The translations under genes were made by a program, and so were the position numbers. A stretch of 64,000 nucleotides of DNA, taken from positions 30,842,854 through 30,906,853 of the forward strand of contig CM025855.1 of NCBI GenBank assembly GCA_003952965.2. The letters run 5' to 3'. Numbering within the stretch: position 1 is the stretch's first letter; each line of letters begins with the position of its first letter. Below are positions 1-12,474 of this stretch, piece after piece. The stretch is from Morella rubra (lineage: Eukaryota; Streptophyta; Magnoliopsida; Fagales; Myricaceae). The notes under the pieces are model-generated. The model saw only the letters and a program-made list of their open reading frames with translations. It was not told the origin of the DNA and searched no databases.

Positions 1-996
1 TTTAGTCCATCTTTATCTTTTTCACTAAGAGCATGTGGTTGTAAATTATGGGATCTTTTTAGGGACATAGCACGTTGTGGTTAGTGTTGATTAGCATATG
101 CCGTTAGTGAAAGAGACGAGAATGGACGGAATGACAAATTTTGAACGGAAACCTTGGGACTAATTTGTAATTTTCTTTACTTTAGAGATTAATTTAAAAT
201 TTTCTTATATCACAGTCACTGTGGTGCATTTAAGCCATAAAAAATAAGATAATTCAATAGAAATTTCTAATAGTTTAAACATGCGTTTTATTTATAAAAA
301 TAGGTTCAGGGAAAAGGGAGTCTTGTGCATGGAATTAAATTAGCAACTACTAAAATTATCAGTGAGTTACCCGAACGCGGCAAATATATTTACTATAAAA
401 GTGAATGAACATAAAATAGAAAAGCATCCAAGGATGAAAAATACTCAAATGCAATAGTACTTGGGGCCCCGACAGTTGATAGTGGGATCCAACATAACAT
501 GCCCATTGTGAGGTATACTAATCCGAATCACAAAGAGCCTATCGGGCTTTGTGTAATCTCAAAAGACTTTCATCAGTCAACGTTAAATTTGAACAAAACA
601 TTATAGATTAGATTATCGTAATCATGATGTTTATGATGTTTTGGTCATTAGGAAGCATAAATCATCATTCAAAACCTTACTGTATTATCAACAGGAAAAT
701 ATGAACCCTTTTTGCATCTGTAACGAAATACAACGGATTTATTTTTTTTTACTTTTAATTCTCCTTTAGTTTTGCAGACGACAAAATTTGATTCCCCCTA
801 ATTAAGTAGTTAAATATTTACGATAATAGACATCTCAGCTGACTCAATATATGCGTTTTGAAATGGGGTTGTTATTTAACGTTTATAACGTGGGCGGTTG
901 ATCATTTCCTCATATATTCCTTCATCTTCAAATTATTAAATTACATACTTACCCTGTTACCCAAAGAAAACTAATGTATTAAACAGTTTAGCCGGC
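1..996. other. upstream noncoding stretch
   Basis: AT-rich sequence with no open frame resembling a protein and no recognisable element. It lies upstream of the LAZ1-like gene and probably includes its distal promoter. Confidence 0.5.
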
Positions 997-1038
997 CACG
1001 TGTTACGTCCACTGTGTCCGATCAGCTAAAGTCACGTG
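997..1038 (+). promoter_or_regulatory. pair of G-boxes upstream of the LAZ1-like gene
   Basis: Two perfect CACGTG hexamers at 997-1002 and 1033-1038, 36 bp apart, lie just upstream of the likely transcribed leader. G-boxes bind plant bZIP and bHLH factors, often in light or abscisic-acid responses. That these control the gene at 2097 is inferred from position only. Confidence 0.5.
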
Positions 1039-1079
1039 CCGCGTCTGTTTCAAGTTTCCGATGCCCATTCGGCTCAATC

Positions 1080-1192
1080 TCTTTTGGGGTTGTTTGATTT
1101 GAGCGAAACTCCAGTCTCCTCCTCCTCCTCCTCCTCCTTCCGATACCTAACGAACTCGACGAAGCTCTGCGTGGTTTCCGTTTCCCTCTAAG
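1080..1192 (+). other. probable noncoding leader exon with TCC microsatellite
   Basis: A pyrimidine-rich stretch with a TCC repeat at 1116-1138 ends in AAG followed by a good donor (gtaatt) at 1193. This is the usual form of a 5' untranslated exon spliced to the first coding exon about 0.9 kb downstream. Start and splicing are inferred; RNA reads would settle it. Confidence 0.4.
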
Positions 1193-2096
1193 GTAATTGT
1201 TTTGGTAATTTGCTTTTACTTTTTGTAATTTTGTGGTGGTTTATGAATTCTCTGTTCGTTTGTCGGGGAAGTGTAAGGAAAGTACCGTTTTCAGTTTTCG
1301 GAAACTTGCATTGTTAAAGGACCAATGCACTCGCTTTTGTTTCATTCAACCTATCTCAGCCAAACAGATCGATACGGTGTTTTTCTTTTTCTTTTATTCG
1401 TTTGTATCGGAATTAGTTTCGATTATTTTCTGTGTCTCTTTTTCAAGCTCTGTCTAATCGATATTAGGGGCATGGCAAATCAATTTCGAATTGGACACTT
1501 TTTGTTTCTTTGTGGATTGATGGCGTGGCTGGATACAGATATACAACAATACCTCTTTTTTTCTGGGTTAAGTAAATATACAATAATAACAATGGACTTA
1601 ATTGGTGCAAAAGTTGATTTTTGGAATTTGTTGATCGAATTTATATTATATTCTTTCTGGAAACAAGCTTTGGATGAGTTAAAGGTGTTTCTTAAAAACT
1701 TTTGAATCTCTCTCTCTCTCTCTCTAGGACTTGAGTCTGTGTACCTCATGTGTGCAAGGGTGTGACCCGTTTGGCTGCTTTGAATAGTTTTGATGATGAA
1801 AACACAATTTTTTATTTCGTCAAATTGGTCCTCAAACACTGAGATTTTAAGGTTTTAGTTGTAGAAAATCGAAAACAGGGCAATGGATGCAAATAGAAAT
1901 TATACCGTACAGGTTTATCTTCTGTCTTCTGTTCGTTATGTCTCTTGGAATATGCTTATCATTCCTTGTGCATGTTGACAGGTCTGTGTTTTGCGTTGGC
2001 TTCATCAATTTCTCACCTTATGCATTTACTTGGGATATAGTACCATTATGCTGGCTATATACGAGAACATAGGCCAGTTAGAAGTTAACATTGCTG

Positions 2097-5000
2097 ATGA
2101 AGATAACAACTTATACTGAGCTGATAACCCTGTTGGGCTATTCAGCACCTAGATGGGCAACTCTACTTGCCGGATCCTTTGTAATCTTCACACTAGTGCT
2201 GTCGTTCTACCTTCTATTTGAGCATCTTTCTGCATACAAGAATCCTGAGGTTCTCTTCTTCTGGTGGCAGACTTTCTCTTCATTTTGAGTATTTGTCCTG
2301 TCTAAGTGTAGCTTGTTTATTTTTTGTCTTGATTTGGTTTGCCTGACTTTCCAGGAGCAAAAATTTTTGATTGGAGTTATCCTAATGGTTCCATGCTATT
2401 CAGTAGAATCGGTGAGTTCTTGTTCAAAAAGCCACCACAGCATCTTATAGTAAATATCTTGGTTGAAGTTAAATAAATTTCTAATTTGATGCACCTTCTG
2501 CAAATAGTGCAAGTTGTTTATTTTCTTAAATTCTGGAAGTAGAACTTTAGTACCTTCCTCGAGCATTTGCATATGTTTTACGAATTGAGCTGCTGTTACA
2601 GTTGTTCATTTCTAATCTAGATGTCCGTTTCAGAAGAATTTATGTTGTAGCTTTCTTTAAAAAAAAAAAAAATTTATGAAAAATAGTTTTCTCCTGTTTC
2701 AGAAACTTATCGATGTCCATTTGCCTCTTTTTTTTTTTTTTTTGCTCATTTACTGTTTCACTTGTTCTAACTTGTGTCATTCCTGACAGTTTGTATCATT
2801 AGTCAACCCCTCGCTTAGTGTTGATTGTGAGATATTGCGGGATTGCTACGAGTCCTTTGCCATGTATTGCTTTGGAAGATACCTCGTTGCTTGCTTGGGT
2901 ATGTCTTCTATGAGAGCTTTACGAATGACAGATAATTTATATTTGAATTGGGTTCATTCTCTTGGTGGAGGTTTAGGTAATTATAGATTATAGATTCGTT
3001 AGTGCCACTACTTCGGTGGTTTTACAAGTTTTGACTATTCCAGATCTTAGGGCATGTTTGTTTTTAAAATTACTCTAGAATACAAATGTATTCAACAAAA
3101 TTTGCAAAACCAACATCCAAAATCTTACACACAAACTCCAATACCTTTTCAAAAAAAAATTATAACAAATTTCTCTCTCTATACTTTTTCACCTAACTCC
3201 AATATTTTTTTATTAAACAATTACATCAAATCATCTCTCTCTATACCTTTTTACAAACTCAACAAAAATTAAATATCTTTAAAATTTTTCACTAAACTTT
3301 ACACAAAAACTTATAAAACTCTAATTTACATAGATATCACAATTCTACCAAAATCTTATAGTTTTTTACAAAATGAACACCCCCTTAGTTTCTATATCCG
3401 AGTACATGGTCATTTGTTTTTTTATACCTGGTTGTAATTGCAGTGACAGTTCTTCCCCCCCGGGTTAAATCTCTTTCTTGTTCTTTTTCCTCCTTTTAAG
3501 GTGGGGAAGAGCGGGCAATTGAGTTTATGGAAAGAGAAGGACGTGCAAGTTCTAAGATGCCCCTATTGGAACATGGTCATGAAAGAGGAATCGTAAAGCA
3601 TCCTTTTCCAATGAAATATTTCTTGAAGCCATGGAAACTAGGCCAATGGTTTTACCAAATTATCAAAATTGGAATCATCCAATATGTATGTTTTGTTGTC
3701 TCTCAGCAGCTTCATAGCTTGGTTGTTCTTTAGTCCCTTTCATTTGTAGTAAACAAAATGGAGTTTTTTCCCCTTGACAGATGATAATAAAGACTCTAAG
3801 TGCTATTTTAGCAGTAATCCTTGAAGCCTTTGGCGTATATTGTGACGGAGAATTCAAATGGGGATGTGGGTAAGAGATTCTTAAATCAGTTTAGCTGAAA
3901 ATATTAGTAGTATCTGCATCCTTTCCCATGTTGAACTAACTGTGCAGGGTTATTTGCTGTCTACATGTTTTTCTAGGGGTAATTCATTTCTTGCTAATTA
4001 AGCATCTATCAGTCTTTACTTGTGCCTCGTTATGAAAAACCATCACACCTTAATTCTTTTGCATTTCCTGTTCATTCATGCAGTTAATTTATTGATTGGT
4101 TCGAAGGTATCCTGAGATAGATGCTTCTTCAGTTGTTATTCCATGTGGAATTGTTTGTTTGTAATAATATATTGTATCATGGAATCTTCTTTTTCCTCAG
4201 TCCAAGTTGTTCACTAACCCTCATGTTTAATAGGTGTCAAATCAGATAAATGAGCGTCCTTTTGTGGGGTTGGATGTGAGTTGTAACTAAACAATCTTTC
4301 AGCATCGTGAACTGTTTTGCTGAATTAACAATGGGTGCTTTTAATACTTTCGTATTCAGGGTTCCTACAACTTTTGGCTTTTCAAACAAGTTTTTTACCT
4401 GTTCAAGTTAGTTTACATTTTCTGATTGGAACTAGAGATGATTGGCTAAACATTATTTCAGTACTGCTATAGACCTTTGATAAATATCTCTGTTGGACCA
4501 CATGGGAAAGGTAACCAATTTTGATTACCAGAAGTGGGTTGCAAGGTTTTGTTACTTAGACTAAACTGTGCATTTTAATGAAGTATTTGAGAGAATATTG
4601 GACATTGAATCAGAGGAAGTTGCATGAGGTGGGGTTCGGTTTTCTCAACTGCTTGTGCTGCTTTTTGATGCTACTAAAATTACCATACTTTTGACTTGAG
4701 TTATAAGCTTCAGATGATGTTTTTATACTTGGAAGACAGTATGTATATGGTGTTCTGTTATCTTGAGGTTTAGCTTTCTCTGTTTCATTTGGTCTATTCT
4801 TATTAGTCTATGGTATGTTGCGGTTCTTAGAATTGAGTTTGAAACATGTACTTGTATATAGGGAATCTCAACATATATCTAGTGATCCTAGCCTTTGAAT
4901 TTTTGTTTCCTTTTGTTTTGCCTTTTGTTGTTGTTGATGTTGGTGTTGTTGTTGTCGTAGGTACCCTTATATTGCCGTGGTTCTCAATTTCAGTCAGTCA

Positions 5001-6762
5001 TGGGCTTTGTACTGTCTAGTTCAATTTTACACAATTACGAAGGATGAATTGGCACACATAAAGCCACTGCCCAAGTTTCTGACATTTAAATCAATTGTAT
5101 TTTTGACTTGGTGGCAAGGTGTGGCAATTGCTATTCTCTATGCCCTTGGTTTGTTCAAGAGTCCTATAGCTCAAGCTTTACAGTTTAAATCAAGCGTTCA
5201 GGATTTCATCATTTGTATAGAGGTAGATGTTGTCTTCCACTGGCTTCTTTGTTTCTTTGGCAAGTGATTTTAGTTACTATAACTGCAGATCTAGTTATAG
5301 ATTTCCCCATAACTGATGAATTATAAGAGAAAGTTGTGAATCCCGGCTGGATTGTCTTACTTATGGAAGCTTCATTTGCTCAACTGGGACATCGTCACGT
5401 TACTCAGTTTAACAATAGACAATAGCTCATAGTTATTCTTTTATTTATGATGACATCTGGCGCCATCATTTCAGTGTCACACATTTCTTGTCATATTTTA
5501 AGTTCGTGGGAGGTATCTGTTACCAAAAATCCTTTATGCTGGATCCATAACTTGTGCACTATCATTTGGATTTTGCTGATATGATCCAGGTAGATTGACT
5601 GTTCATTGCTTCACTTCATAGAGGATATACTAGGTTAAATACAATAGGGCAACATTTATCCTATCAAGTATTTGACTTGTCAGGTCTGTGTGAAGTCTAG
5701 TGGGAAGTGCAATGGACACGTGATGGTTTAATTGCATTCTAGCCTGATAACTGTTGTCCCTCTTCCTGTTTCTGCCAAAAGTCGTTTTATAATATCCATA
5801 ATTCATATGCAAAAATATGGAAGTTCACCATGTCTATATATTTATCCAGCGCAGATGGCCATTGCTTCCGTTGTTCACTTATATGTATTTCCAGCAACAC
5901 CTTATGAGCTCATGGGAGACCATTTCCCTGGAAGTATTTCAGTTCTTGGTGACTATGCATCTGTTGACTGTCCTTTGGATCCTGAGGAGGTTAGAGACAG
6001 TGAACGCCCCACAAAGCTGCGCCTTCCTCAGCCTGACATCAAGGTCAGGAGTGGAATGACTATCAGAGAAAGTGTTCAGGATGTTGTTATGGGCGGTGGG
6101 GGACTTGTAAGTTTTCTTTTATTTTACAAATAGTTTCACAGAATACTTGGAGCTAATCGCTACTGATTGAAAAAGTCAAACCTGCTTGTAGGTTTAGTAT
6201 TAACTTTGGTAATAATAATCATAACTAATTCAATACTAAATGGTCATTAGAGGCATCATTTATGTTGTAAGCATCAAGTCTTAAGACAGGTGTGGGATTT
6301 GCAGAAATGAATGTTGGTACATTGATTATTCTTGTGCATGTGTTTGTTGATGCTGGTCAAATCTTTTGTCTATTATACTTTATTTTCCATGCTTATTTTC
6401 ATTCCTGAATCTGTCGTTTATCCATTACACAGATTGTGAATGATGTGAAGTTTGCAGTGACCCAAGCAGTGGAGCCCATGGAGAAGGGGATCACAAAGTT
6501 CGGTGAAAAGTTGCATAAGATCTCTAAAAGAAGAGTGAAAGATGATAGTAGCATTTCTAGTTCATCACCGACACGGAGGGTGATTCGTGGTATAGATGAC
6601 CCCCTATTAAATGGGAGCATGAGCGATAGTGGGGTCGCAAGGGGAAAGAGGCACCGCCGGAAATCCGGATATACTAGTGCAGAAAGTGGAGGAGAGAGCA
6701 GCAGTGACCAAAGTTATAGTGGGTATCAGGTCAGAGGTCGAAGGTGGGTTACAAACGATTAG
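2097..6762 (+). CDS. LAZ1-like: LAZ1 / TMEM184 family (DUF300) membrane protein
   Basis: Eight coding exons: 2097-2249, 2355-2411, 2790-2898, 3501-3685, 3781-3869, 4961-5222, 5855-6106, 6433-6762. All introns have GT-AG ends, and the spliced frame gives 478 residues, close to the family's usual 480 or so. The protein follows the plant LAZ1 family throughout: an N-terminal membrane segment, LIGVILMVPCY, RDCYESFAMYCFGRYLVAC, LNFSQSWALYCLVQFY, FKSIVFLTWWQG, and a soluble tail with RRVIRGIDDPLLNGS and RRKSGYTSAESGGESSSDQ. The family (organic solute transporter alpha-like, about seven membrane spans) sits in plasma membrane and tonoplast; Arabidopsis LAZ1 affects cell death and brassinosteroid signalling through vacuole integrity. 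ATG 2097 is the first in-frame start after a stop at 2079. An upstream coding exon (for example around 1887-1980, where a hydrophobic frame exists) could extend it, so the N-terminus is uncertain. Confidence 0.92.
3050..3384 (+). mobile_element. PIF/Harbinger-like MITE in LAZ1-like intron 3
   Basis: The 335-bp element starts GGGCATGTTTGTTTTT and ends in AAATGAACACCCCC, its imperfect inverted complement. It is flanked by TTA at 3047-3049 and 3385-3387. TWA target duplications with GGG...CCC ends are typical of PIF/Harbinger (Tourist) MITEs. There is no coding capacity. It sits in the intron between 2899 and 3500. Confidence 0.7.
4925..4957 (+). repeat. GTT microsatellite next to an acceptor
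   Basis: Imperfect GTT repeat immediately before the splice acceptor at 4960 of the LAZ1-like gene; it doubles as the U-rich tract of that intron. Confidence 0.7.
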
Positions 6763-8473
6763 GTAATAGGAACCACAATACTTACTGGAAAAAAGGGGCT
6801 TTTTTATGAGGACTGTCTAGTTATCAACCAGCAATCTATCATTCTACTGTTCACTCTTAGGGTGATACAAACACACATGAGCACCTTAGTTTTGGTTCAC
6901 AGGATTCTATGGGTTTCGATCAAAACTCATACTTTTGTTAAGTGGATCTTTTGTAATCAGATGCTATACTTCACGCAGAGTGGGTGGAAGTGCGGTTCAT
7001 GTACCTCTGCTATGCACAGTGAGCTTTTCATGGGTTGTCTAGAGGTTCTTCCATTTGTTAGCAGGTTAAATTTTTTTATTATTATTCTTTTTTTTCTGGA
7101 AATTTGTTAGCTGGTTAGAGTTTTCACATAATCGGGTCTCGTGATTGATAAATAGTGACTTGTTTTTTTTCTTCTTCTTGTTTTCTCTACCAGAAGAACA
7201 GAAGAGGCTTAAACAAGTATCGCTCATACCCTCTTATCTTGGAAAAAGAATGCTATCCTCTTATCTTGGATCAAATATTTGAAAATTCAAAAGGTGGAGT
7301 GAGGTAGAGACTCGAGAAATTTTGGAATTACAGACCCTATGACTCGGATCAGATTCTGAAGAGGATCTGTAATTCCAAAAGAAAAATTGGATTATGGGTG
7401 TTAGGGTTGATCATTAGTTCCTAAGAGAGTCCATTTGAATAATGACCTTTACGCTTCGGTCTACACTCTTCTTTTTGCATGCCAGAAGGGCTGTTCTTTG
7501 TGGCCTTTTGGGCCACTGCCTATTTTTGCACAAGATCTTTGGCCCATCTTAAGCATCTTTGTATTGGGCTCCATGCCCAACCCAACATCTCATTTATTTC
7601 TAAGTCTTGTCGCATGCAGTATCGGGCCTTTGGCCCATCTTCAAAATCTTTGTATTGGACTTCATCTGAAACCCTTATCAGATAATCTTGAGGTTGTTTC
7701 CTACACAATTCATGAAGCTATGTCTGCCATATAATCAGATTCACGAGTGCCATATTTGTACATGTGAAAAACTTTGTTCCCTCCGCCTTTGTCTTTAGTC
7801 AGTTTAACCAATGAATTTAACCTTTTGATGTCCTTGTAACAAGGTCAAATATTACTGATATGATGATTCTTGCTTCAATTATATTGGTTTGCAGTTTTTG
7901 TTTTTATTATTTTGAGTCCTTTATTTTGTTTTTGAGAGTCATGTCTGGTATTAGATGTAATTCCAATATTCTTCCATCATAAATAAAAGTTTTTTAATGA
8001 AATTCCGAAATAGCGTCCTCTTTCCTTAAAAAAAAAAAAATTTAACATATCCATCAAATACTTTCTTCTCCTCAGACATGATTCTGCAAGGAAAAATAAT
8101 GCCAAGTCCTCCAAACATCATTCTTAGGGTACAACCACATGGGTCTTCAATTATTTTCTGGTATAAGAGTTACAACACGATCCATTTCTTGTGATCTGTA
8201 TCTATCCCTGTTTTTCGTGGAGCCTTGATTATTATGAATATATATACCAGCCAAACTCGTAGGACCTGCTGTGTCCTTAAACCAGAAGACATTTGGTAGC
8301 AAAGGGGATGGATTCTCCATAAATTGTTCACTCCGTGCTAAATTAGCTGCCAAACATAGATGGTTTCGCCCACCATACATTTGCCAATGATACAAACCTA
8401 ATCACATGCTTTTGTTCTGGAAATCCCAACATAAGGAGAGCGACATAAAATGGTGTGTCCCAAACGTTGTGAA
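6763..8473. other. intergenic, with a short degenerate local duplication
   Basis: No gene recognised. The first few hundred bases are probably 3' untranslated sequence of the LAZ1-like gene. Around 7538-7580 and 7628-7670 a motif built on ctttggcccatctt followed by atctttgtattgg occurs twice, about 90 bp apart. An 82-codon minus-strand frame at 8147-8395 matches nothing I know. Confidence 0.4.
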
Positions 8474-8480
8474 TATATAA
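8474..8480 (+). promoter_or_regulatory. TATA box of the first SAUR gene
   Basis: tatataa about 95 bp upstream of the ATG at 8572, the usual spacing for short-leader SAUR genes. Confidence 0.55.
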
Positions 8481-8571
8481 GCAACCCACTGGGTTTGGGC
8501 TTCAATCAGGACAGTAGGATTAGTTTTCTCTCTTCCTGCTCAAAATCTTCCATCTCTAGCATAGAGTAAGC

Positions 8572-9021
8572 ATGATCAGCCTCAAGAAGCTCATTAAGAT
8601 AGCAAGGAAGTGGCAGAAGAAAGCTGCCATAGGGAGGAAACGAGTTACTTTTCCAAGCACAAATGGAACTGGGAAAGTGGATGTCTCCAATACCTCGGCA
8701 GTGTCTAAAAAAGGTCATTTCGTTATCTACACGACAGATGAGAGGCGTTTTGAGATGCCATTGGCATATCTGAACAATCCCATCTTCCTAGAGCTTTTCA
8801 AGAAGTCTGAAGAGGAGTTTGGACTACCAAGTGACGGGCCTATCACGTTGCCATGTGATGCAGTCTTCATGAATCACGTAATCTTGCTCGTCCAGAGAGG
8901 TGCAGTTGCAGCTTACCATTTGGAGAAAACTTTGCTCAATTCCATTGCTACCAGGCGCTGCTCAGTTTCTGCTTCCCATCGAGGACATGCCGGTCAAAAC
9001 CTGCTTATTTCTGCCTGCTGA
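8572..9021 (+). CDS. SAUR: SAUR family auxin-responsive protein
   Basis: Intronless frame of 149 residues. It opens MISLKKLIKIARKWQKKAA, the N-terminal helix of the SAUR61-68 type. The SAUR core follows at about residues 48-100: KKGHFVIYTTDERRFEMPLAYLNNPIFLELFKKSEEEFG in pieces, then the GPITLPCD motif. SAURs are small early auxin-induced proteins; many inhibit PP2C.D phosphatases and so activate plasma-membrane proton pumps during cell expansion. That role is family knowledge, not shown here. Start: first ATG, with a TATA box 95 bp upstream. A second SAUR of the same subclade lies 1.7 kb downstream on the same strand, a tandem pair as is usual for this family. Confidence 0.95.
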   Translation: MISLKKLIKIARKWQKKAAIGRKRVTFPSTNGTGKVDVSNTSAVSKKGHFVIYTTDERRFEMPLAYLNNPIFLELFKKSEEEFGLPSDGPITLPCDAVFMNHVILLVQRGAVAAYHLEKTLLNSIATRRCSVSASHRGHAGQNLLISAC

Positions 9022-9390
9022 ATCGTTCAAATAGATGGAATTTAAATGACCTATACAAATGTATACGTTGTGTACAGCCTTCAAATTTGTAATACAGCCG
9101 CAATTTGGCATTTGTGACTTGTGACGAATATATATAACGTTTCTATGCGTTTTTGTTTGATTCTGGTCACAACATTGCATGAAGTTCTGCTGGTTAAACG
9201 ATCTATTAGAGGACTTGGTGCCAAAAAAATAACAGCTAGTCTATGTGTCTGCTTACTTTCCAATTCCTGTTATGCCGAAGGATGCTCTAAGTGCAGCTTG
9301 AAATCTGTAACCAAATATCGGTGCCGACTATCTTTCTAATACCGACAATGTTTCAACAACGAATCCATGGAATCTAGCGTCAATTGTCTG

Positions 9391-9480
9391 TAGAGGAGTT
9401 GGGGCTGCCAAGAGATGGCCTTTATCATTGCCTTGGAGTAGTACATAGTCATGTTAAGCCAGCAAGGTGCTGCAGTTCTG
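9391..9480 (+). pseudogene. decayed SAUR fragment
   Basis: Translating from about 9391 gives EELGLPRDG followed by YHCL, which mirrors the EEFGLPSDGPITLPCD segment of the neighbouring SAURs with small deletions. Nothing else of the domain is readable. It is the remnant of a third tandem SAUR. The rest of 9022-10659 holds nothing I recognise. Confidence 0.6.
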
Positions 9481-10659
9481 AACAACTTAAACTTACTTTG
9501 TCAATGATATATGCAATTTCAGCACGATGCAATTTGAAAAACAGATCCTGACTTTTGTGTATGTGCCATTGACATTCAACAACACAATGAAAGTTCTTAG
9601 TTCTCAAAGATCAGAAAAAGGTGCAATCCTCGATCTGCTAGTGATCGTAATCAGGTAGAATGATGACATGTCTAATCTTAGTCATGGAAGTATCATGGTT
9701 TCAGAATAACCATTGAAAAAAGAGGCAATTAATATCTTGCAAACGAATCTTTAACAAAGTTCACCACTACTATTGAGGTATGGTCATTGGTTAGGTGTCC
9801 ATATGGCAGTAAGCGGCAGGAATTTAATCCCAAAGTTTAAAAAGGAATACAAACCAGACTCAAGTTCGTAAGGAGAGGTTTCGATGTCCAGACAGATAAA
9901 AAAGAAACGGGTAGGTCTGGCTACACAATAAGCGGCTGTTTTTAGATGTCAAAACTCAGGGTGCAGACTGCATTATCTGGACCTTGACAACTATTCTACT
10001 TTGCGCCTTCTAAACTCCGAGCCCCGTAACGTTCAGGGCATGCACTGATCAAAGTGCTAGCTAGCAATAGAAACAGGGACCTGAATCGTAAATTTCAAGG
10101 GGAGTATCTGTCATTCAGTTTTCACCTATCTTTTCTGGTGTGTTAATGTTAGTGTCACAAACATCAATTGACAGGCCGTTAAGGCATATAAACCACAAGT
10201 TAGTTTGTCTGTCAGCTCATCTGCTGCTCATGGATATGTTGGGTCCAACAGGATTTGTCTTCCTGCCACATAGCTGTACAGAACGAAACATGCACGAGTT
10301 CCTTGTCGTTCAATCCTGCCAAATTATTAGAGGAGAATGCATTTACAAGAAAGGTAGAGCATCAGAAGTAGATGGGTACTGAACTGATCGTGTTATCTTT
10401 GTTCTTGTGGTTCACGAAGTCCGTTGTGAGTTGTGAACAAAGAACAACCAGCATTTGGCCCATACTGTTCTCGAACCACCTGACAGAAAGAAATAGATAT
10501 CACGCCCCTCTACACTCCTCCTTGATGTGATGATTTTCAAGCGTAGGAAAACATCTCACCTCTCAAACAGCTCGAAAATTAAATATCACATGGTTTTGCT
10601 CCCCAAAAATCCCTGCAAACAAAAAGTCCCACCTCAGGGACTGTCTCTTCCCTTGTGAG

Positions 10660-10666
10660 TATATAA
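10660..10666 (+). promoter_or_regulatory. TATA box of the second SAUR gene
   Basis: tatataa 99 bp before the ATG at 10759, matching the spacing seen in the first SAUR. Confidence 0.55.
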
Positions 10667-10758
10667 CCAAACTATATTGCCTTGGATCCAGCACAACAAC
10701 AGACCTCCTTAATTTCTTCTTCACTCTCAAATTTCCCTCCACATCCAGTGATCACAAG

Positions 10759-11217
10759 ATGGTCAGTGCTAAAAAGCTCATCAGAATGGCAAGGAAGTGG
10801 CGAACGCTGGCTAATATTAAGAGAAAAAGAATCACATACCCAAAAGGCACTGAAGGTGAGGATGCAGATCTCGGTTGCAACATGCAGTCATGGATCGCTG
10901 ATAAGGGTCACTTCGTTGTGTACAGTGCTGACCAAAGACGCTTCGTGCTTCCTCTAGAATATCTTAACAAGGAAATCTTCAAGGAGCTCTTTAGAATGGC
11001 AGAAGCAGAATTTGGTCTCCCAGGAAACGGGCCTATCACGTTGCCGTGTGATGCAGCGTCTATGGAGTATGCAGTTGCTATGATCCAACTCAACATAGCC
11101 AAAAATCTGGAGAAAGCATTGGTCATGGCCATAGCTACTGGTTGCTGTCCATCATCTTCGTCTCTCCCTCCAGATCTACGTATCCCTAACCAACAAATGC
11201 TAATCTGTAGCTTCTGA
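10759..11217 (+). CDS. SAUR: SAUR family auxin-responsive protein
   Basis: Intronless, 152 residues, start MVSAKKLIRMARKWRTLA. The SAUR core runs from KGHFVVYSADQRRFVLPLEY through FKELFRMAEAEFGLPGNGPI to TLPCDAASMEYAV. It is clearly paralogous to the gene at 8572, sharing the same N-terminal helix and a conserved end (NQQMLICSF here, GQNLLISAC there). Expected role as for the SAUR61-68 group: auxin-linked control of cell expansion, probably at the plasma membrane. Nothing is broken in the frame. Confidence 0.95.
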   Translation: MVSAKKLIRMARKWRTLANIKRKRITYPKGTEGEDADLGCNMQSWIADKGHFVVYSADQRRFVLPLEYLNKEIFKELFRMAEAEFGLPGNGPITLPCDAASMEYAVAMIQLNIAKNLEKALVMAIATGCCPSSSSLPPDLRIPNQQMLICSF

Positions 11218-12474
11218 AGCCGAGTGAACTTCATTTTCCAAATGTTTATTTTGTACATAACGATAATTCATGAAAATTTTCAACAATATCTTCAATGTTT
11301 GGTTGTCGATCGTTTCAGGGAAATTTGGTAACTATCATTTATAACATATAGAAATTTGTTTTATCAGTTCGATCCGTAAAAATATAGAAAGCACCATGCA
11401 ATGCCGTCATAAATATCCATAAATATTGCTTCAGAATCCATATATCCAACCAATATAATCTAGGGTATAACCAAAGAAAACGCAGTTTGCATATGGAAAA
11501 TTTTTAGCCATAACTAGTCGAGTTGAATGAATATTATTTTTCTTTAATTTCTATCAAGAAATTAATTCGAGTTTATTAGGCTCGTTTGAACCATGCATGG
11601 CCTAGAGATCCGGCCGGCAAAGTTTCTCTGTCTCAACTCAACTACTGACCGGCCCATGGGTACTGCAACAGTACTAGCTAGTGCAAATGGATCTGAAAAG
11701 AAGTAGCTATCATGTTAAATGACTTGCTGAAAGAAATTATAACGTGCCCCTTCATGTACCTGCATGTGTTCTTAGTCAAATACCAAAAAAAAAATTTACA
11801 CGACAACCATCCAAACAAAGATCATTACGTCCTACCATCACGTGGTTTTGCTTGCCATGAATCCCGGCACAACAGAAGCGTTCATCGGTGGTAGGTCAAC
11901 TAGTAACATGTCATAACAAGCAACTCTTGTCTGACAAAAAATTTGTTAATATTCAAGAAACAACGTGGATATTTAATACAATGTTCTTGGTCCAAATCTA
12001 GCTGGCAACATAGATCAGCTCCTTATGTGGCCGATTTTATTTATTAAATGTGACAAATGAGGTAATTATAAAAAGCCAAAGGGAATGTAATTAAGCCTAC
12101 AATATTGCGTTCTAGCTCCGTTTGATAATGGATCAGTTTGAAAGATTCCAATCCTAATATATTGATGATTTTCCCGAAATTCCATTCCAGAAGAAAGCAA
12201 TTACGAACTGTGTCTGTGCGGTAAGGGCATTAATTTTTATGCAGGCTTTTGACGTATACCCGATTGAATCAATCATGCATGATCTACGGCCAGTTGACGT
12301 GCGTGGCTTCCAATCAATTTCTACATAAAATGCAATTTAGAAATTCAGATGCAGGACCAAGTATTCTCGATCATTAATGGAGTCTTTGATTGGATTGATA
12401 TCTACTCTAATCTCATTAATTTGAGTTTAAAAAGGAGAGGAAATCAAGATATTAGTGTAGAAGAAATCTGCGAA
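11218..12474. other. intergenic
   Basis: AT-rich with no gene, clear promoter or terminal inverted repeat recognised. From about 12227 on, the sequence is the better version of a segment that reappears, damaged, at 12882-13421. Confidence 0.4.

Noticed and set aside
1325-1839. Overlapping plus and minus frames of 119-126 codons upstream of the LAZ1-like gene
   Set aside because: AT-rich leader-intron sequence; Phe/Leu-rich low-complexity translations without homology.
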